From Curvibacter lanceolatus ATCC 14669 (lineage in GTDB: Bacteria > Pseudomonadota > Gammaproteobacteria > Burkholderiales > Burkholderiaceae_C): a stretch of 64,000 bases of DNA. The stretch's first letter is position 1, and each line of letters opens with the position of its first letter. Below, one piece after another: positions 18,701-26,471 of the stretch. The DNA is taken from contig NZ_KB906265.1 in the NCBI RefSeq assembly GCF_000381265.1, positions 112,229 through 176,228 on the forward strand. The letters run 5' to 3'. Both the position numbers and the translations under genes were made by a program. Below the pieces are notes generated by a model. It searched no databases and was not told where the DNA came from. It saw only the letters and a list, made by a program, of their open reading frames with translations.

Positions 18701-18936
18701 ACGCCCATGGTGGTGGCCAGGCCGATCTCCATGGGGCGGGTGTAGTAGCGCTCCATCTCTTCGGCCGACAGGCCCGGGGCCTGGGCGGTGATCTCGAGAA
18801 TCACCGGGGCCGGGTTGGGGTAGGCCTCGACATTGAGTTTGATGAAGGCCAGCACGCCGGCGGCCATGAAGGCCAGCAGCCCGAGCAGCACCACCGGGCG
18901 GCGCGTCAGGACGAACGCCAATAAGGAACGGAACAC
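15727..18936 (-). CDS. RND efflux pump, heavy-metal (CzcA/CusA) subfamily
   Basis: The 1069-residue protein has the 12-helix RND layout with two large periplasmic loops. The TM4 motif VDFGIIVDSAVILVEN matches the HME subfamily (DFG...DGAV...EN), not the HAE drug pumps. IQIDRQKAARYGLN and GANSVKIMGPDL are also HME-like. It exchanges protons for substrate and expels it through the co-encoded channel. HME pumps usually export divalent or monovalent metals. No metal sensor, His-rich tail or chaperone is nearby, so the substrate stays open. It is the middle gene of the adaptor-pump-channel operon, 13 bp after the adaptor. Confidence 0.92.
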   Translation of the reverse strand: MFRSLLAFVLTRRPVVLLGLLAFMAAGVLAFIKLNVEAYPNPAPVILEITAQAPGLSAEEMERYYTRPMEIGLATTMGVDNIRSTSFYGLAFVRVTFKYGVEYVPALTQTALNLQQNVNLPGGVQPQIQASSLVGEILRYQVKGPSTYSLTDLRGIQDWIIQRRLLTVPGVAQVVTWGGTTKEYHVEINPAKLESYGLTLQQVLSAVGNANSNVGGRNLSVGEQSVNVRGLGLVRDAADAGNIVITQQNGLPVLVKDVASVSVGSVPRLGEAGRDAESDVVTGVVVMNRLQQTKDVIARVKEAVDKLNVDGSLPQGVQLVPYYDRSTLVNVTTHTVIHNLIFGCLLVFVIQWIFLGDLRSAVIVSVNIPFALFFSIMMLVLTGESANLLSLGAVDFGIIVDSAVILVENIFRNFQKSPRERINALRAMTRGPHGMVTDPALGWTQRLRMIFMSSLQVDNSVLFSTVITIAAFSPLFLMTGVEGQIFGPMARTYGYALAGALLATFTVTPVLAAYLLPRRIQEHETRIVEFVRKAYEPALRWSLRHALAVCIGGVVFLLAVGVLASRLGSEFLPALEEGNLWIRASMPPTISLEAGTAKANRMREIIKSYPEVITVVSQHGRPDDGSDASGFNNVELFAPLKPFDEWPAGVSKEQLVAELQEKFAREFPGVGFNFSQYIQDNVQEGLSGVKGANSVKIMGPDLVTLEKLAVDVVAVMSKVQGTADIGIFNTLGQPNLNIQIDRQKAARYGLNTGDVNTAIQAAMGGTVATTVLEGERQYGLSVRYLSANRRDLQSVRDLRIGYTTTGGGNAFVPLRDIADITLDTGATYIYHERNERYIPIKFSVRDRDLGSTVSELQQRVAAEVKLPEGYRIQYAGEFESLQQAKARMGVLIPMAMALILVLLYALFSSFAYSLLALAAVPFTVACGILALYVSDQVISISAVIGFVSLLGVSVMDGILILSYFKELRLAGQSAEDAIYEAYIHRMRPLLMTALSACIGLFPAALSHGIGSQVQRPLATVVVGGMLLGPVFLLLVVPAMRLTVLRHLKLKKRRKGLGGDALAHEEDAHA

Positions 18937-18949
18937 GGCAGGGCCTCTT

Positions 18950-20182
18950 TCAGTTCGTGGTGATGAGGTAGAGGTTGCTCAGAAACAAGCCCTTGTCGCG
19001 TGCGATCTTTTCGCCCGGATTCAGGCCTTTCGTGATCTGCACCAGGCCGTTTTGCACCAGACCGGTTTCGACCACGCGGCGCTTGAAGCGCACGCCATCG
19101 GCGGTGACCCAGGCCGACATGCTGCCGTCGCCCTCGCGGGCCAGTGCGTTTTGCGGCACGGCAGGCGATTCCACCGGAGCGCCGACGCGAATCACAAAGT
19201 TGGCCAGCATCTGCGCCTTGAGCAGGTGCTGCGGGTCGGCCACGTCAGCACGCACGGTGAGGCGGTGGGTGGCCGGGTCGGCCACATCGCCGATGTAGCT
19301 GACCTTGCCGCTGAAGCTCTTGTCAGGGTAGGCCGAGACGCGCACGGTGACGTTCTGCCCTTTCTGGTAGGCCGACAGTTCGGACTCCGGCACGCTGGCC
19401 ACCATCCACAGCTGTTGCAGGTTGGCCACGGCCACCGGGGCGGTGTTGTTGCCGGGCTGCACCAACTGGCCCGGGGCACCGGCGCGCGCAGTGACCCGGC
19501 CCGACAGCGGGCTGCGCACCGGCATCTCGGTGTCGACCTTGCGGGTGGTCTCGAGGGTGTCGATGTCCTGCGGGCTGAGGCCGAACAGTTCAAGGTTCTT
19601 GCGGGCGGCACGGTAGGCCGCATCGGCCGTCTGCTGGTCGGCCTGGTTCTGCTGCAGTTCCTTTTGCGGAATGCTCTGGGCCTCGGCCAGGGCCTGGGCG
19701 CGGCGCAGGGTTTCGTTGGCCACGCGCAGGTTGCCACTGGCCGAGATCAGGGCCGAGGCGGCCTGGGCCAGGTCGGGGATCTGCACGGTGTAGAGCACCT
19801 GGCCCCTGCTCACATCATCGCCCGCTTTCACGCCGATCTGCCCGATGCGGCCCTGGTAGGGCGAGAACACCTGCACCGCATTGTCCTGGTTGAGGTCGAT
19901 GATGCCGATGGCTTCGCGCTGCTGCTCGAAGCGTTGCGTCTTCACCCCGCCCACCTGGAGTTCGGTCACTTGTTCTGGGGCCATCTGGAGCTCATCCACG
20001 CCGGTGCGGGTGGCCAGCACCGGGCCACTCTCGCTCGCGGCCTTGGTGGGCGCCGGCGCCCTGAACAGGTAGACCGCCCCGCCTGCAGCGGCCAACAGCA
20101 CCAGCCCCACGATCAGACCCATGACCGGGCTGATACGCCCTTCGTGCCGCACGGCGCGCCCACGCTTTTCTTGCTTTGCCAT
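18950..20182 (-). CDS. RND periplasmic adaptor (membrane-fusion protein), CusB/CzcB-like
   Basis: The 410-residue product has one N-terminal transmembrane anchor (residues about 20-42, VMGLIVGLVLLAAAGGAVYLF). A lipoyl/hairpin region follows (PYQGRIGQIGVKAGDDVSRG), then an alpha-hairpin at 130-210 and beta-barrel domains. It links the pump to the outer-membrane channel. The region is CusB/CzcB-like, but the Met- or His-rich metal-binding N-terminus of CusB and SilB is absent. The start at 20182 has AAGAGG upstream. It is the first gene of the operon and is divergent from the MgtC-like gene. Confidence 0.9.
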   Translation of the reverse strand: MAKQEKRGRAVRHEGRISPVMGLIVGLVLLAAAGGAVYLFRAPAPTKAASESGPVLATRTGVDELQMAPEQVTELQVGGVKTQRFEQQREAIGIIDLNQDNAVQVFSPYQGRIGQIGVKAGDDVSRGQVLYTVQIPDLAQAASALISASGNLRVANETLRRAQALAEAQSIPQKELQQNQADQQTADAAYRAARKNLELFGLSPQDIDTLETTRKVDTEMPVRSPLSGRVTARAGAPGQLVQPGNNTAPVAVANLQQLWMVASVPESELSAYQKGQNVTVRVSAYPDKSFSGKVSYIGDVADPATHRLTVRADVADPQHLLKAQMLANFVIRVGAPVESPAVPQNALAREGDGSMSAWVTADGVRFKRRVVETGLVQNGLVQITKGLNPGEKIARDKGLFLSNLYLITTN

Positions 20183-20366
20183 CACTGAACCTCTTCTCAA
20201 CCCGTCGACGACCGAGGGTGGTCGCCGCATTGCGTGGTGGACTGTAAGAAGAAGCACCTGACCTGAGACTGACCTCCACCCTGCGCAGTACTACGTACAG
20301 ATGCCACGCCGCAGACACGCCAGCGGGGCAAAATGCGCCATCCCAAGGACAACCGGACACTCGCCG

Positions 20367-21083
20367 ATGCAAGCCCTGCAGAACATCAACCTCGCCTCTC
20401 TCGCCGACTCGGTGCTGAGCCTGAGTTCCGCCTTCATCATGGGCGGGCTGATCGGCCTGGAGCGGCAGTACCGCCAGCGCACGGCCGGCCTGCGCACCAA
20501 TGTGCTGGTGGCGGTGGGGGCGGCAATCTTCGTCGACATGGCCAACCGCCTGGGTGGCAGCGATGGCGCCGTGCGGGTGGTGGCCTATGTGGTGTCGGGC
20601 ATCGGCTTTCTGGGTGCCGGGGTGATCATGCGCGAGGAAGGCAGCGTGCGTGGGCTGAACACGGCCGCCACCTTGTGGGCCTCCGCCGCGGTGGGGGCCT
20701 GCGCCGGAGCCGATCTGGTGGTGGAGTCTTTTGTCGGCACACTGTTCGTGCTGGCGGCCAACACCTTGCTGCGCCCGGTGGTGAACCGCATCAACCGCCA
20801 ACCCATGGGCACCGCCTCGGTGGAAGTGAGTTGCACGGTCTATGTGATAGCCCCGCGCGAGCATCAAAAGCTGGCCATGTCGCAGCTGCACACGCTGCTG
20901 GAGCAACTGCATCACCCTGTGCGCGACCTGGCCGTGCACGCCTTTGGCGAACACGAGGTGGAGATTGAAGCCACCTTGTCGGCCACCTCGGTCGACGGCA
21001 GCGAGTTGGATGGGCTGGTGGCCCGCCTGAAGAGCGAGAGCTACGTGCAGCAGGCCTTCTGGAGTCCCAGCACCACGGAGTGA
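20367..21083 (+). CDS. MgtC/SapB family inner-membrane protein
   Basis: The 238-residue protein has the MgtC N-terminal membrane domain. Motifs are LIGLERQYRQRTAGLRTNVLVAVGAA, in two blocks, then VSGIGFLGAGVIMREEGSVRGLNTAATLWASAAVG. A soluble ACT-like C-terminal domain (residues 150-238) follows. MgtC proteins modulate F1Fo ATPase or cation and phosphate homeostasis under Mg limitation, in virulent and environmental bacteria. The family also contains uncharacterised members, so a Mg role is not certain. The ATG at 20367 was chosen; the upstream frame lacks family homology. It is divergent from the RND operon. Confidence 0.85.
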   Translation: MQALQNINLASLADSVLSLSSAFIMGGLIGLERQYRQRTAGLRTNVLVAVGAAIFVDMANRLGGSDGAVRVVAYVVSGIGFLGAGVIMREEGSVRGLNTAATLWASAAVGACAGADLVVESFVGTLFVLAANTLLRPVVNRINRQPMGTASVEVSCTVYVIAPREHQKLAMSQLHTLLEQLHHPVRDLAVHAFGEHEVEIEATLSATSVDGSELDGLVARLKSESYVQQAFWSPSTTE

Positions 21084-21212
21084 GCCGCGTCCCGAACGGC
21101 GACCAGGGCCAGGGTCATCCCTGTGGCGGACGCCAGCGATGTCAGCAAGAGTTGCCTCAAGTCAAGTCTTTGTCGCCCGGCGGGGCCTAAAGTGGTAACA
21201 AAGAGAGGCCGG

Positions 21213-22166
21213 ATGTGCCGGTCTCCGACGGAGACCGTTTTGCTGGCAGCGTACATCACCCACACCGACTGTTCCCGTCATGAGATGGGCCCCCACCACC
21301 CGGAATGCCCCGAGCGGCTGGCCGCCATCCATGACCACCTGCTCATCAAGGGCCTGCTGGACTACATGCTGCCCTATGACGCCCCGCTGGCCACCGAAGA
21401 GCAACTGGGGCGGGCGCACTCTTCTCTGTACGTGAGCGAGATCCTGGCGGCCTCGCCCACCGAGGGCTACCACCCGGTGGACCCGGACACCAGCATGAAC
21501 CCCCACACCGTGACCGCCGCCCTGCGTGCCGCCGGTGCAGCGGTGCAGGCCACGGACCTGGTGCTGGGCGGTGAGGTGAGCGCGGCCTTTTGCTGTGTGC
21601 GGCCGCCCGGGCACCACGCCGAATACCGAAGCGCCATGGGCTTTTGCTTTTTCAACAATGTGGCGGTGGGCCTGCGCCATGCGCTGGATGTGCACGGGCT
21701 GGAACGCGTGGCCTTGATCGACTTCGATGTACACCACGGCAACGGCAGCGAAGACATCCTGCGCGATGACGAGCGCGTGCTGATGTGCTCGATCTATGAA
21801 AAAGGCCTGTACCCCTTTCCCGACGGCGACGACAAACGCCCCGGCATGGTGAACGTGGGCCTGCCCTCGCGCTCGGGCAGCGAGGCCTTCCGCGACGCCG
21901 TGACGCAGCGCTGGCTGCCGGCGCTGGAGGCCTTCAGGCCCCAACTGATTTACATCTCGGCCGGCTTTGACGGTCACCGCGACGACGACATGGGCAATCT
22001 GGCCCTGCTGGAATCCGACTATGAATGGGTGACTCAGCAATTGATGGCGGTGGCGCGGCGCCATTGTCAGGGCCGTGTCATCTCCTGCCTTGAAGGTGGC
22101 TATGTGCTCAGCCCCCTGGCACGCAGTGCCGGGGCCCACGTGAAGGTGCTGATCGGCGCCGATTGA
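21213..22166 (+). CDS. histone deacetylase-family amidohydrolase (class II HDAC-like)
   Basis: The 317-residue product has every HDAC zinc-amidohydrolase signature. The tandem His is in RPPGHHAEYR (His134/135), FFNNVAVG follows, and the zinc ligands are Asp172 and His174 in DFDVHHGNG and Asp253 in SAGFDGHRDD. The transition-state Tyr is in LEGGYV near the C-terminus. Bacterial members deacetylate acetyl-lysine, acetylpolyamines or other N-acyl amines in the cytosol. AGAGAGG precedes the ATG. The next gene starts 5 bp downstream and encodes a Pat-like acetyltransferase, suggesting an operon that removes and adds acyl groups on lysine. Confidence 0.92.
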   Translation: MCRSPTETVLLAAYITHTDCSRHEMGPHHPECPERLAAIHDHLLIKGLLDYMLPYDAPLATEEQLGRAHSSLYVSEILAASPTEGYHPVDPDTSMNPHTVTAALRAAGAAVQATDLVLGGEVSAAFCCVRPPGHHAEYRSAMGFCFFNNVAVGLRHALDVHGLERVALIDFDVHHGNGSEDILRDDERVLMCSIYEKGLYPFPDGDDKRPGMVNVGLPSRSGSEAFRDAVTQRWLPALEAFRPQLIYISAGFDGHRDDDMGNLALLESDYEWVTQQLMAVARRHCQGRVISCLEGGYVLSPLARSAGAHVKVLIGAD

Positions 22167-22171
22167 AGACC

Positions 22172-24862
22172 ATGGACAAACACTACCTCACCCCCCTGTT
22201 CTCTCCTGAATCCATCGTGGTCTTCGCCAACCCGGCGGAGACGGGCGAGGCCACGTCTGCGCTCAACCAGGCCTTGCTGGAAGCGCTGAAGGCCCAGCGC
22301 TTTTCGGGCACCCTGCAGTTTGTCGATATCCACACCACGGGCACCCTGGCCGATCTGGCCCAGACCGTGGCCGACCTGGCCATCATCGCCCTGCCGGCGC
22401 AGGACATGAATGCGGCCCTCGAATTGGCGGCGCGGCTGAGCTGCAAAGCCGCCTTGTTGATCTCGACCGGTATCAGCGCCGACAAGGCGGCTGAGCTGAA
22501 GAAGATTGCCCGCCGCGAAGGCATTCACTTGCTGGGGCCCAATTGCCTGGGCTTTCAACGCCCCTCGCTGCAGCTCAATGCGAGCGCCAGTGGCGGCCTG
22601 GCCCGCGCTGGCTCGCTGGCGCTGATCTCGCAATCGGGCGCCCTGACGGCCTCGATGCTGGACTGGGCCAGCAACAACGCGGTGGGCTTTTCGACCGTGG
22701 TGTCGCTGGGGCCCAACACCGTGCTCGACATGGCCGATGTGCTGGACTTTCTGGCTAACGATGCCAAGACGCACAGCATCATCGTCTACCTGGAGGGGAT
22801 CTCGAACGCCCGCCGCTTCATGAGTGCGCTGCGCTCGGCCGCCAACGCCAAGCCGGTGGTGGTGCTGAAGGCGGGCCGCAAGCCCGCCGGCAATGAAGCC
22901 GCCCAGACCCACAGCGGTGCCATCGTGGGCAGCGACGACGTGTTCGACGCCGCCCTGCGCCGCGCCGGTGCAGTGCGAGTGCGTTCGTTCGTGCAGTTGT
23001 TCTCGGCGGCCAAGTGCCTGGCCTCGCGCTACCGGCCGGTGGGCAAACGCCTGGCGATCGTGACCAACGGCGGCGGGCCGGGCGTGCTGGCGGCCGACTG
23101 GGTCAATGAGATCCACCTGCATCTGGCCAAGCTCTCGCACGAGACCGTGCAGGCCCTGAAGCCCCAGCTGCCGGCCCTGGCCTCGCTGACCGATTTGATT
23201 GATCTGTCGGAGGAGGCGGGCCCCGAGCACTACGCCGCGGCCATCGAGGCCGCGCACAAGGACCGCGAGGTGGATGGCGTGCTGGTGATCTGCTCGCCCA
23301 AGGTGGGCATGGACACCAGCGCCATCGCCCAGGCCGTGGCGGCGCTCAAGCCCAAGGTGGGCAAGCCGATGCTGGCCTGCTGGATGGGGGATCGTTCGGT
23401 GGTGCCGGCGCGCGCCATCCTGAACGAGGCATCGATCCCGAGCTTTCGCACCCCCGAGGCGGCCGTGGGCGCGTTTGGCAACCTGGCGGCTTTCTACCAG
23501 AACCAGCAGTTGCTGCAGCAGACGCCGCCCCCCCTGTCCACCCTCGCCAAGCCCGACATCGAGGGCGCGCGGCTGGTCATCGAAAGCGTGCTGGCCGAGC
23601 GCCGCAAGGTGCTGACCGAGATGGAGTCGAAGACGCTGCTGTCGGCGTTCCACATCCCGGTGACCGAAACCTTGCTGGCCCGCAGCGCCACCGAGGCCAT
23701 GATGATCGCCACCCAACTGGGCTTTCCGGTGGCTTTGAAGATCGACTCACCCGACATCAGCCACAAATCCGATGTGCAAGGCGTGGTGCTCAACATCATG
23801 AGCGGCTCGGCCGCCCGCGACGCCTACAGCGACATGATCGAGCGCGTGACCCGCCTGCTGCCCCAGGCCCGCATCAACGGCGTGACGGTGCAGCGGATGG
23901 CGCGCAACCGGCGCGGCCGAGAGATCTGCGTGGGCCTGGTGACGGACGCCCCCTTCGGCCCTGTCATCACCTTTGGCGCGGGTGGCACGATGATCGAGCT
24001 GATCGATGACCGGGCCATGGAGCTGCCTCCGCTGAACCTGTTCCTGGCCCGGCGCATGATCGATCGCTCCCGGGTGGCCGAAACCCTGGGCGAATGGCGC
24101 GGCGCCACTGCAGCAGACCGCGACGCACTCGAGCAGGTGCTGTTGCGCGTGTCCGAAATGGTGTGTGAGCTGCCTCAGCTGCGAGAGATGGACATCAACC
24201 CCATCATCGTGGACGAAAGCGGCGCCGTGGCGGTGGATGCCCGCATCGTGATCGACAGCGCCCCGCAGGCTGCCAGCGGGCGCCTGAGCAATTACCACCA
24301 CCTGTCCATCCTGCCCTACCCGGCGCGCTACGAGCAGGTGCTGCCCTTGCGCGGCGGTGGCGAGTACACAGTGCGGCCGATTCACCCCGACGACGCCCAG
24401 ATGCTGCAGGACTTGATGCACCACCTGTCGCAGGAGAGTCGCTATTTCCGCTTTGTGTCGTCGATGGCGGAGTTGCCGCCGCAGATGCTGGCCCGCTTCA
24501 CCCTCATCGACTACGACCGGGAAATGGCGCTGGTGGCCGTGGTGAAGGAGCGCACGGCCAACGCCGAGGGTGAGATCAGCGAAACAGAGCGCATCGTGGG
24601 CGTGTCGCGCTACATCACCAACCCGGACCAGACCAGCTGTGAGTTCTCGCTGGTGGTGGCCGATGACTTCAACGGTAAGGGGCTGGGGTCGCGGCTGATG
24701 GAATGCATCATGGATGTGGCCCGCGAAAAGGGGCTCAGCGAGATCGACGGGCTGGTGCTGGCAAACAATCAGCCCATGCTCAAGCTGATGCGGGGCCTGG
24801 GCTTCAGCGTCAAGGCGTTTGCGGAAGACCCGGAGTTCAAATTGGTGACGCACCCACTCTGA
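22172..24862 (+). CDS. ADP-forming acyl-CoA synthetase / GNAT fusion (Pat/YfiQ-like protein acyltransferase)
   Basis: The 896-residue protein has a CoA-binding domain (1-130), a succinyl-CoA-ligase-like domain (about 140-290) with FSTVVSLGPN, and an ATP-grasp segment (about 490-700; PVALKIDSPDISHKSDVQGV). A C-terminal GNAT domain (730-896) follows, with ISYTN-type YITNPDQTSCEFSLVVADDFNGKGLGSRLM. This order equals that of Salmonella Pat and E. coli YfiQ/PatZ, which acetylate lysines, notably in acetyl-CoA synthetase. LGPNCLGF contains the region of the phosphohistidine loop, but synthetase activity is usually lost in Pat. The start at 22172 follows the deacetylase stop by 5 bp; a TTG at 22163 would overlap it. 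Confidence 0.9.
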   Translation: MDKHYLTPLFSPESIVVFANPAETGEATSALNQALLEALKAQRFSGTLQFVDIHTTGTLADLAQTVADLAIIALPAQDMNAALELAARLSCKAALLISTGISADKAAELKKIARREGIHLLGPNCLGFQRPSLQLNASASGGLARAGSLALISQSGALTASMLDWASNNAVGFSTVVSLGPNTVLDMADVLDFLANDAKTHSIIVYLEGISNARRFMSALRSAANAKPVVVLKAGRKPAGNEAAQTHSGAIVGSDDVFDAALRRAGAVRVRSFVQLFSAAKCLASRYRPVGKRLAIVTNGGGPGVLAADWVNEIHLHLAKLSHETVQALKPQLPALASLTDLIDLSEEAGPEHYAAAIEAAHKDREVDGVLVICSPKVGMDTSAIAQAVAALKPKVGKPMLACWMGDRSVVPARAILNEASIPSFRTPEAAVGAFGNLAAFYQNQQLLQQTPPPLSTLAKPDIEGARLVIESVLAERRKVLTEMESKTLLSAFHIPVTETLLARSATEAMMIATQLGFPVALKIDSPDISHKSDVQGVVLNIMSGSAARDAYSDMIERVTRLLPQARINGVTVQRMARNRRGREICVGLVTDAPFGPVITFGAGGTMIELIDDRAMELPPLNLFLARRMIDRSRVAETLGEWRGATAADRDALEQVLLRVSEMVCELPQLREMDINPIIVDESGAVAVDARIVIDSAPQAASGRLSNYHHLSILPYPARYEQVLPLRGGGEYTVRPIHPDDAQMLQDLMHHLSQESRYFRFVSSMAELPPQMLARFTLIDYDREMALVAVVKERTANAEGEISETERIVGVSRYITNPDQTSCEFSLVVADDFNGKGLGSRLMECIMDVAREKGLSEIDGLVLANNQPMLKLMRGLGFSVKAFAEDPEFKLVTHPL

Positions 24863-25077
24863 GCACCGCAGGCTTCTTCATGAAATGAAGCGGGCAATGC
24901 TGGCGGCACCGCATGAAGCAGCTGCAGGTGGGGCGTCATCGGGGCTTCACGCAAGGACTCTAGCCTGGAGGCTTTGCCCATTTTTGCATGTCCCCCGATC
25001 CATCCGGTGATGAGCTGGAAGCGGAAGACGGGCACCCTGCGAAAACCTGATGAACCCTCGCGTGATTGGAGCCCAAA

Positions 25078-25647
25078 GTGTCCCTGAGCCTGCCCGATAT
25101 CTCTGCCCTGTTGCTGCGCAGGGGCAACGCCCAATATGGCGATGAGGCGGTGTCGCAACTGCAGCACGCCCTGCAATCCGCCGCCTTGGCAGAGCAAGCC
25201 GAGGAAAGCCCGGAGACCATCGTGGCAGCGCTGCTGCACGACCTCGGGCATTTGATCGTGGCCGAGCGCGATGGTGTCGATGAGCCCGACAACAGCCGCG
25301 ATGAACTGCATCAATTCGTGGTTGTGCCGTTTCTGCGGGGCACCTTCCCTGAGGCGGTGCTGGCGCCGATTCGACTGCATGTGGACGCCAAGCGCTTTCT
25401 GTGCGCCACGGAAGCCGGCTATGAAGCCGGTTTGTCACCCGCATCCAAGGCCAGCCTGGCGCTGCAAGGCGGTGCTTTCAGCGCCGAAGAGGCTGCACGG
25501 TTCATCACCCAAGCGCATGCCGCCGAAGCGGTGCGCCTTCGCCGCTATGACGACCAGGCCAAAGTGCCAGGCTGGCAGGGCCCCGATCTGACGCATTTCG
25601 AGCCCTACATGGCGCGGGTCGTGACGACCGCCATGGCATCGCAATAA
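25078..25647 (+). CDS. PhnZ-like HD-domain di-iron oxygenase/phosphohydrolase
   Basis: The 189-residue product aligns by eye with PhnZ, the HD-fold di-iron enzyme that cleaves 2-amino-1-hydroxyethylphosphonate. Tyr20 and Glu23 (YGDE) match the lid residues of PhnZ, His30 (QLQHAL) the first ligand, and His54-Asp55 (LLHDLGHL) the HD pair. His78, His101 and Lys105 (HVDAKRFL) and the Asp in RRYDDQAK complete the metal and phosphonate site. The GTG at 25078 was chosen because TGGAG precedes it. No phnY or phosphonate genes adjoin, so the native substrate is open. The 215 bp upstream show no recognisable element. Confidence 0.85.
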   Translation: MSLSLPDISALLLRRGNAQYGDEAVSQLQHALQSAALAEQAEESPETIVAALLHDLGHLIVAERDGVDEPDNSRDELHQFVVVPFLRGTFPEAVLAPIRLHVDAKRFLCATEAGYEAGLSPASKASLALQGGAFSAEEAARFITQAHAAEAVRLRRYDDQAKVPGWQGPDLTHFEPYMARVVTTAMASQ

Positions 25648-25764
25648 GCCCATCCCCGCTCGCAGGCGGTTCAACACATCCCAGCACCACTGGCAAAGAA
25701 GATCCCCGTAGCGCTATCACCAGAGATCGGGGTACGCCATCTCACCATGGAACGCCAGAAAACA

Positions 25765-25790
25765 AAAAAGCCCACCGAAGTGGGCTTTTT
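25765..25790. terminator. rho-independent terminator after tRNA-fMet and rplQ
   Basis: AAAAAGCCCAC-CGAA-GTGGGCTTTTT forms an 11-bp stem with T- and A-runs on each side, so it can act in either direction. It lies 28 bp past the tRNA 3' end on the minus strand and closes the ribosomal operon. Confidence 0.9.
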
Positions 25791-25818
25791 GCAAACAACT
25801 CTAGGAGCTGCTTTGGAT

Positions 25819-25895
<77 letters not shown>

Positions 25896-25905
25896 GCAAG
25901 ATGGA

Positions 25906-25911
25906 ATTATA
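25906..25911 (-). promoter_or_regulatory. candidate -10 element TATAAT for tRNA-fMet
   Basis: A perfect TATAAT on the minus strand lies two bases after the rplQ stop and 10 bp before the tRNA 5' end, which would place transcription start just ahead of the mature tRNA. No good -35 is visible at 16-18 bp, so it may be weak or fortuitous. Confidence 0.4.
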
Positions 25912-25913
25912 AC

Positions 25914-26315
25914 TTATTCTGCAGCTGCTTGAGCGGCTTCGGCAGAATTATTTGCTTCAGCACGTTCAACCAACTCCACCAGGGCCATCGGAGCGTTGTC
26001 GCCCACGCGGTAGCCCATCTTCAGGATTCGGGTGTAACCACCAGGACGAGCGCTGTTGCGCTTGCCCAGGTCGTTGAACAGCTTGGTGACGCTGTCGCGG
26101 TCGCGCAGACGGTCAAAAGCCAGACGACGGTTGGCCACAGTGTCAACCTTGGCCAGAGTGATCATGGGCTCGATCACGCGGCGCAGTTCCTTGGCCTTGG
26201 GAACGGTGGTCTTGATGACTTCATGCTCGATGAGCGAGTTCATCATGTTCTGCAGCATCGCCAGGCGGTGCGAGCTGGTGCGATTCAGTTTACGAAGGCC
26301 GTGTCCGTGACGCAT
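25914..26315 (-). CDS. rplQ: 50S ribosomal protein L17
   Basis: The 133-residue protein begins [20 protein letters not shown], the L17 signature. It has the conserved [20 protein letters not shown] block near residue 90. The C-terminal tail ([15 protein letters not shown]) is short and Ala-rich. It is the last protein gene of the alpha operon, 156 bp after rpoA, a longer gap than usual, which contains a hairpin and a 9-bp repeat array. Confidence 0.98.
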   Translation of the reverse strand: MRHGHGLRKLNRTSSHRLAMLQNMMNSLIEHEVIKTTVPKAKELRRVIEPMITLAKVDTVANRRLAFDRLRDRDSVTKLFNDLGKRNSARPGGYTRILKMGYRVGDNAPMALVELVERAEANNSAEAAQAAAE

Positions 26316-26371
26316 AGTGCTTTCCTTTCTTTATTGATGACAACCAGCCGGATCAGGTACTGGTTGATGCA

Positions 26372-26407
26372 CTTTTCTGACTTTTCCGATTGCTCGGATT
26401 TCTCAGA
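26372..26407. repeat. four-copy 9-bp imperfect tandem repeat between rpoA and rplQ
   Basis: On the plus strand four adjacent 9-mers fit YTTYTCNGA apart from single changes: CTTTTCTGA, CTTTTCCGA, TTGCTCGGA and TTTCTCAGA. The array lies in the non-coding gap and would be in the rplQ mRNA leader as a purine-rich AAATCNGAG-type run, 57 bp upstream of the start codon. Confidence 0.75.
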
Positions 26408-26434
26408 TTTCCCATCCATCCCATGACGGATGAG

Positions 26435-26462
26435 GCAGGCTCGCTGAAAAAGCGAAGCCTGC
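26435..26462 (-). other. intercistronic hairpin after rpoA
   Basis: GCAGGCT-CGCT pairs with AGCG-A-AGCCTGC around a GAAAA loop, giving 11 bp with one bulge, 10 bp beyond the rpoA stop. No T-run follows in the transcribed direction, so it is more likely an mRNA-processing, stability or attenuation element than a simple terminator. Confidence 0.6.
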
Positions 26463-26471
26463 GATTATAAC

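Noticed and set aside
17080..18924. 614-residue plus-strand frame opposite the RND pump
   Set aside because: Shadow frame; composition typical of reverse-complement high-GC membrane protein codons.
26372..26407. 9-bp repeats as a CRISPR or coding repeat
   Set aside because: Repeats are adjacent without spacers and too short for CRISPR; the frame encoding FSD repeats has no ribosome site and extends only through non-coding DNA.
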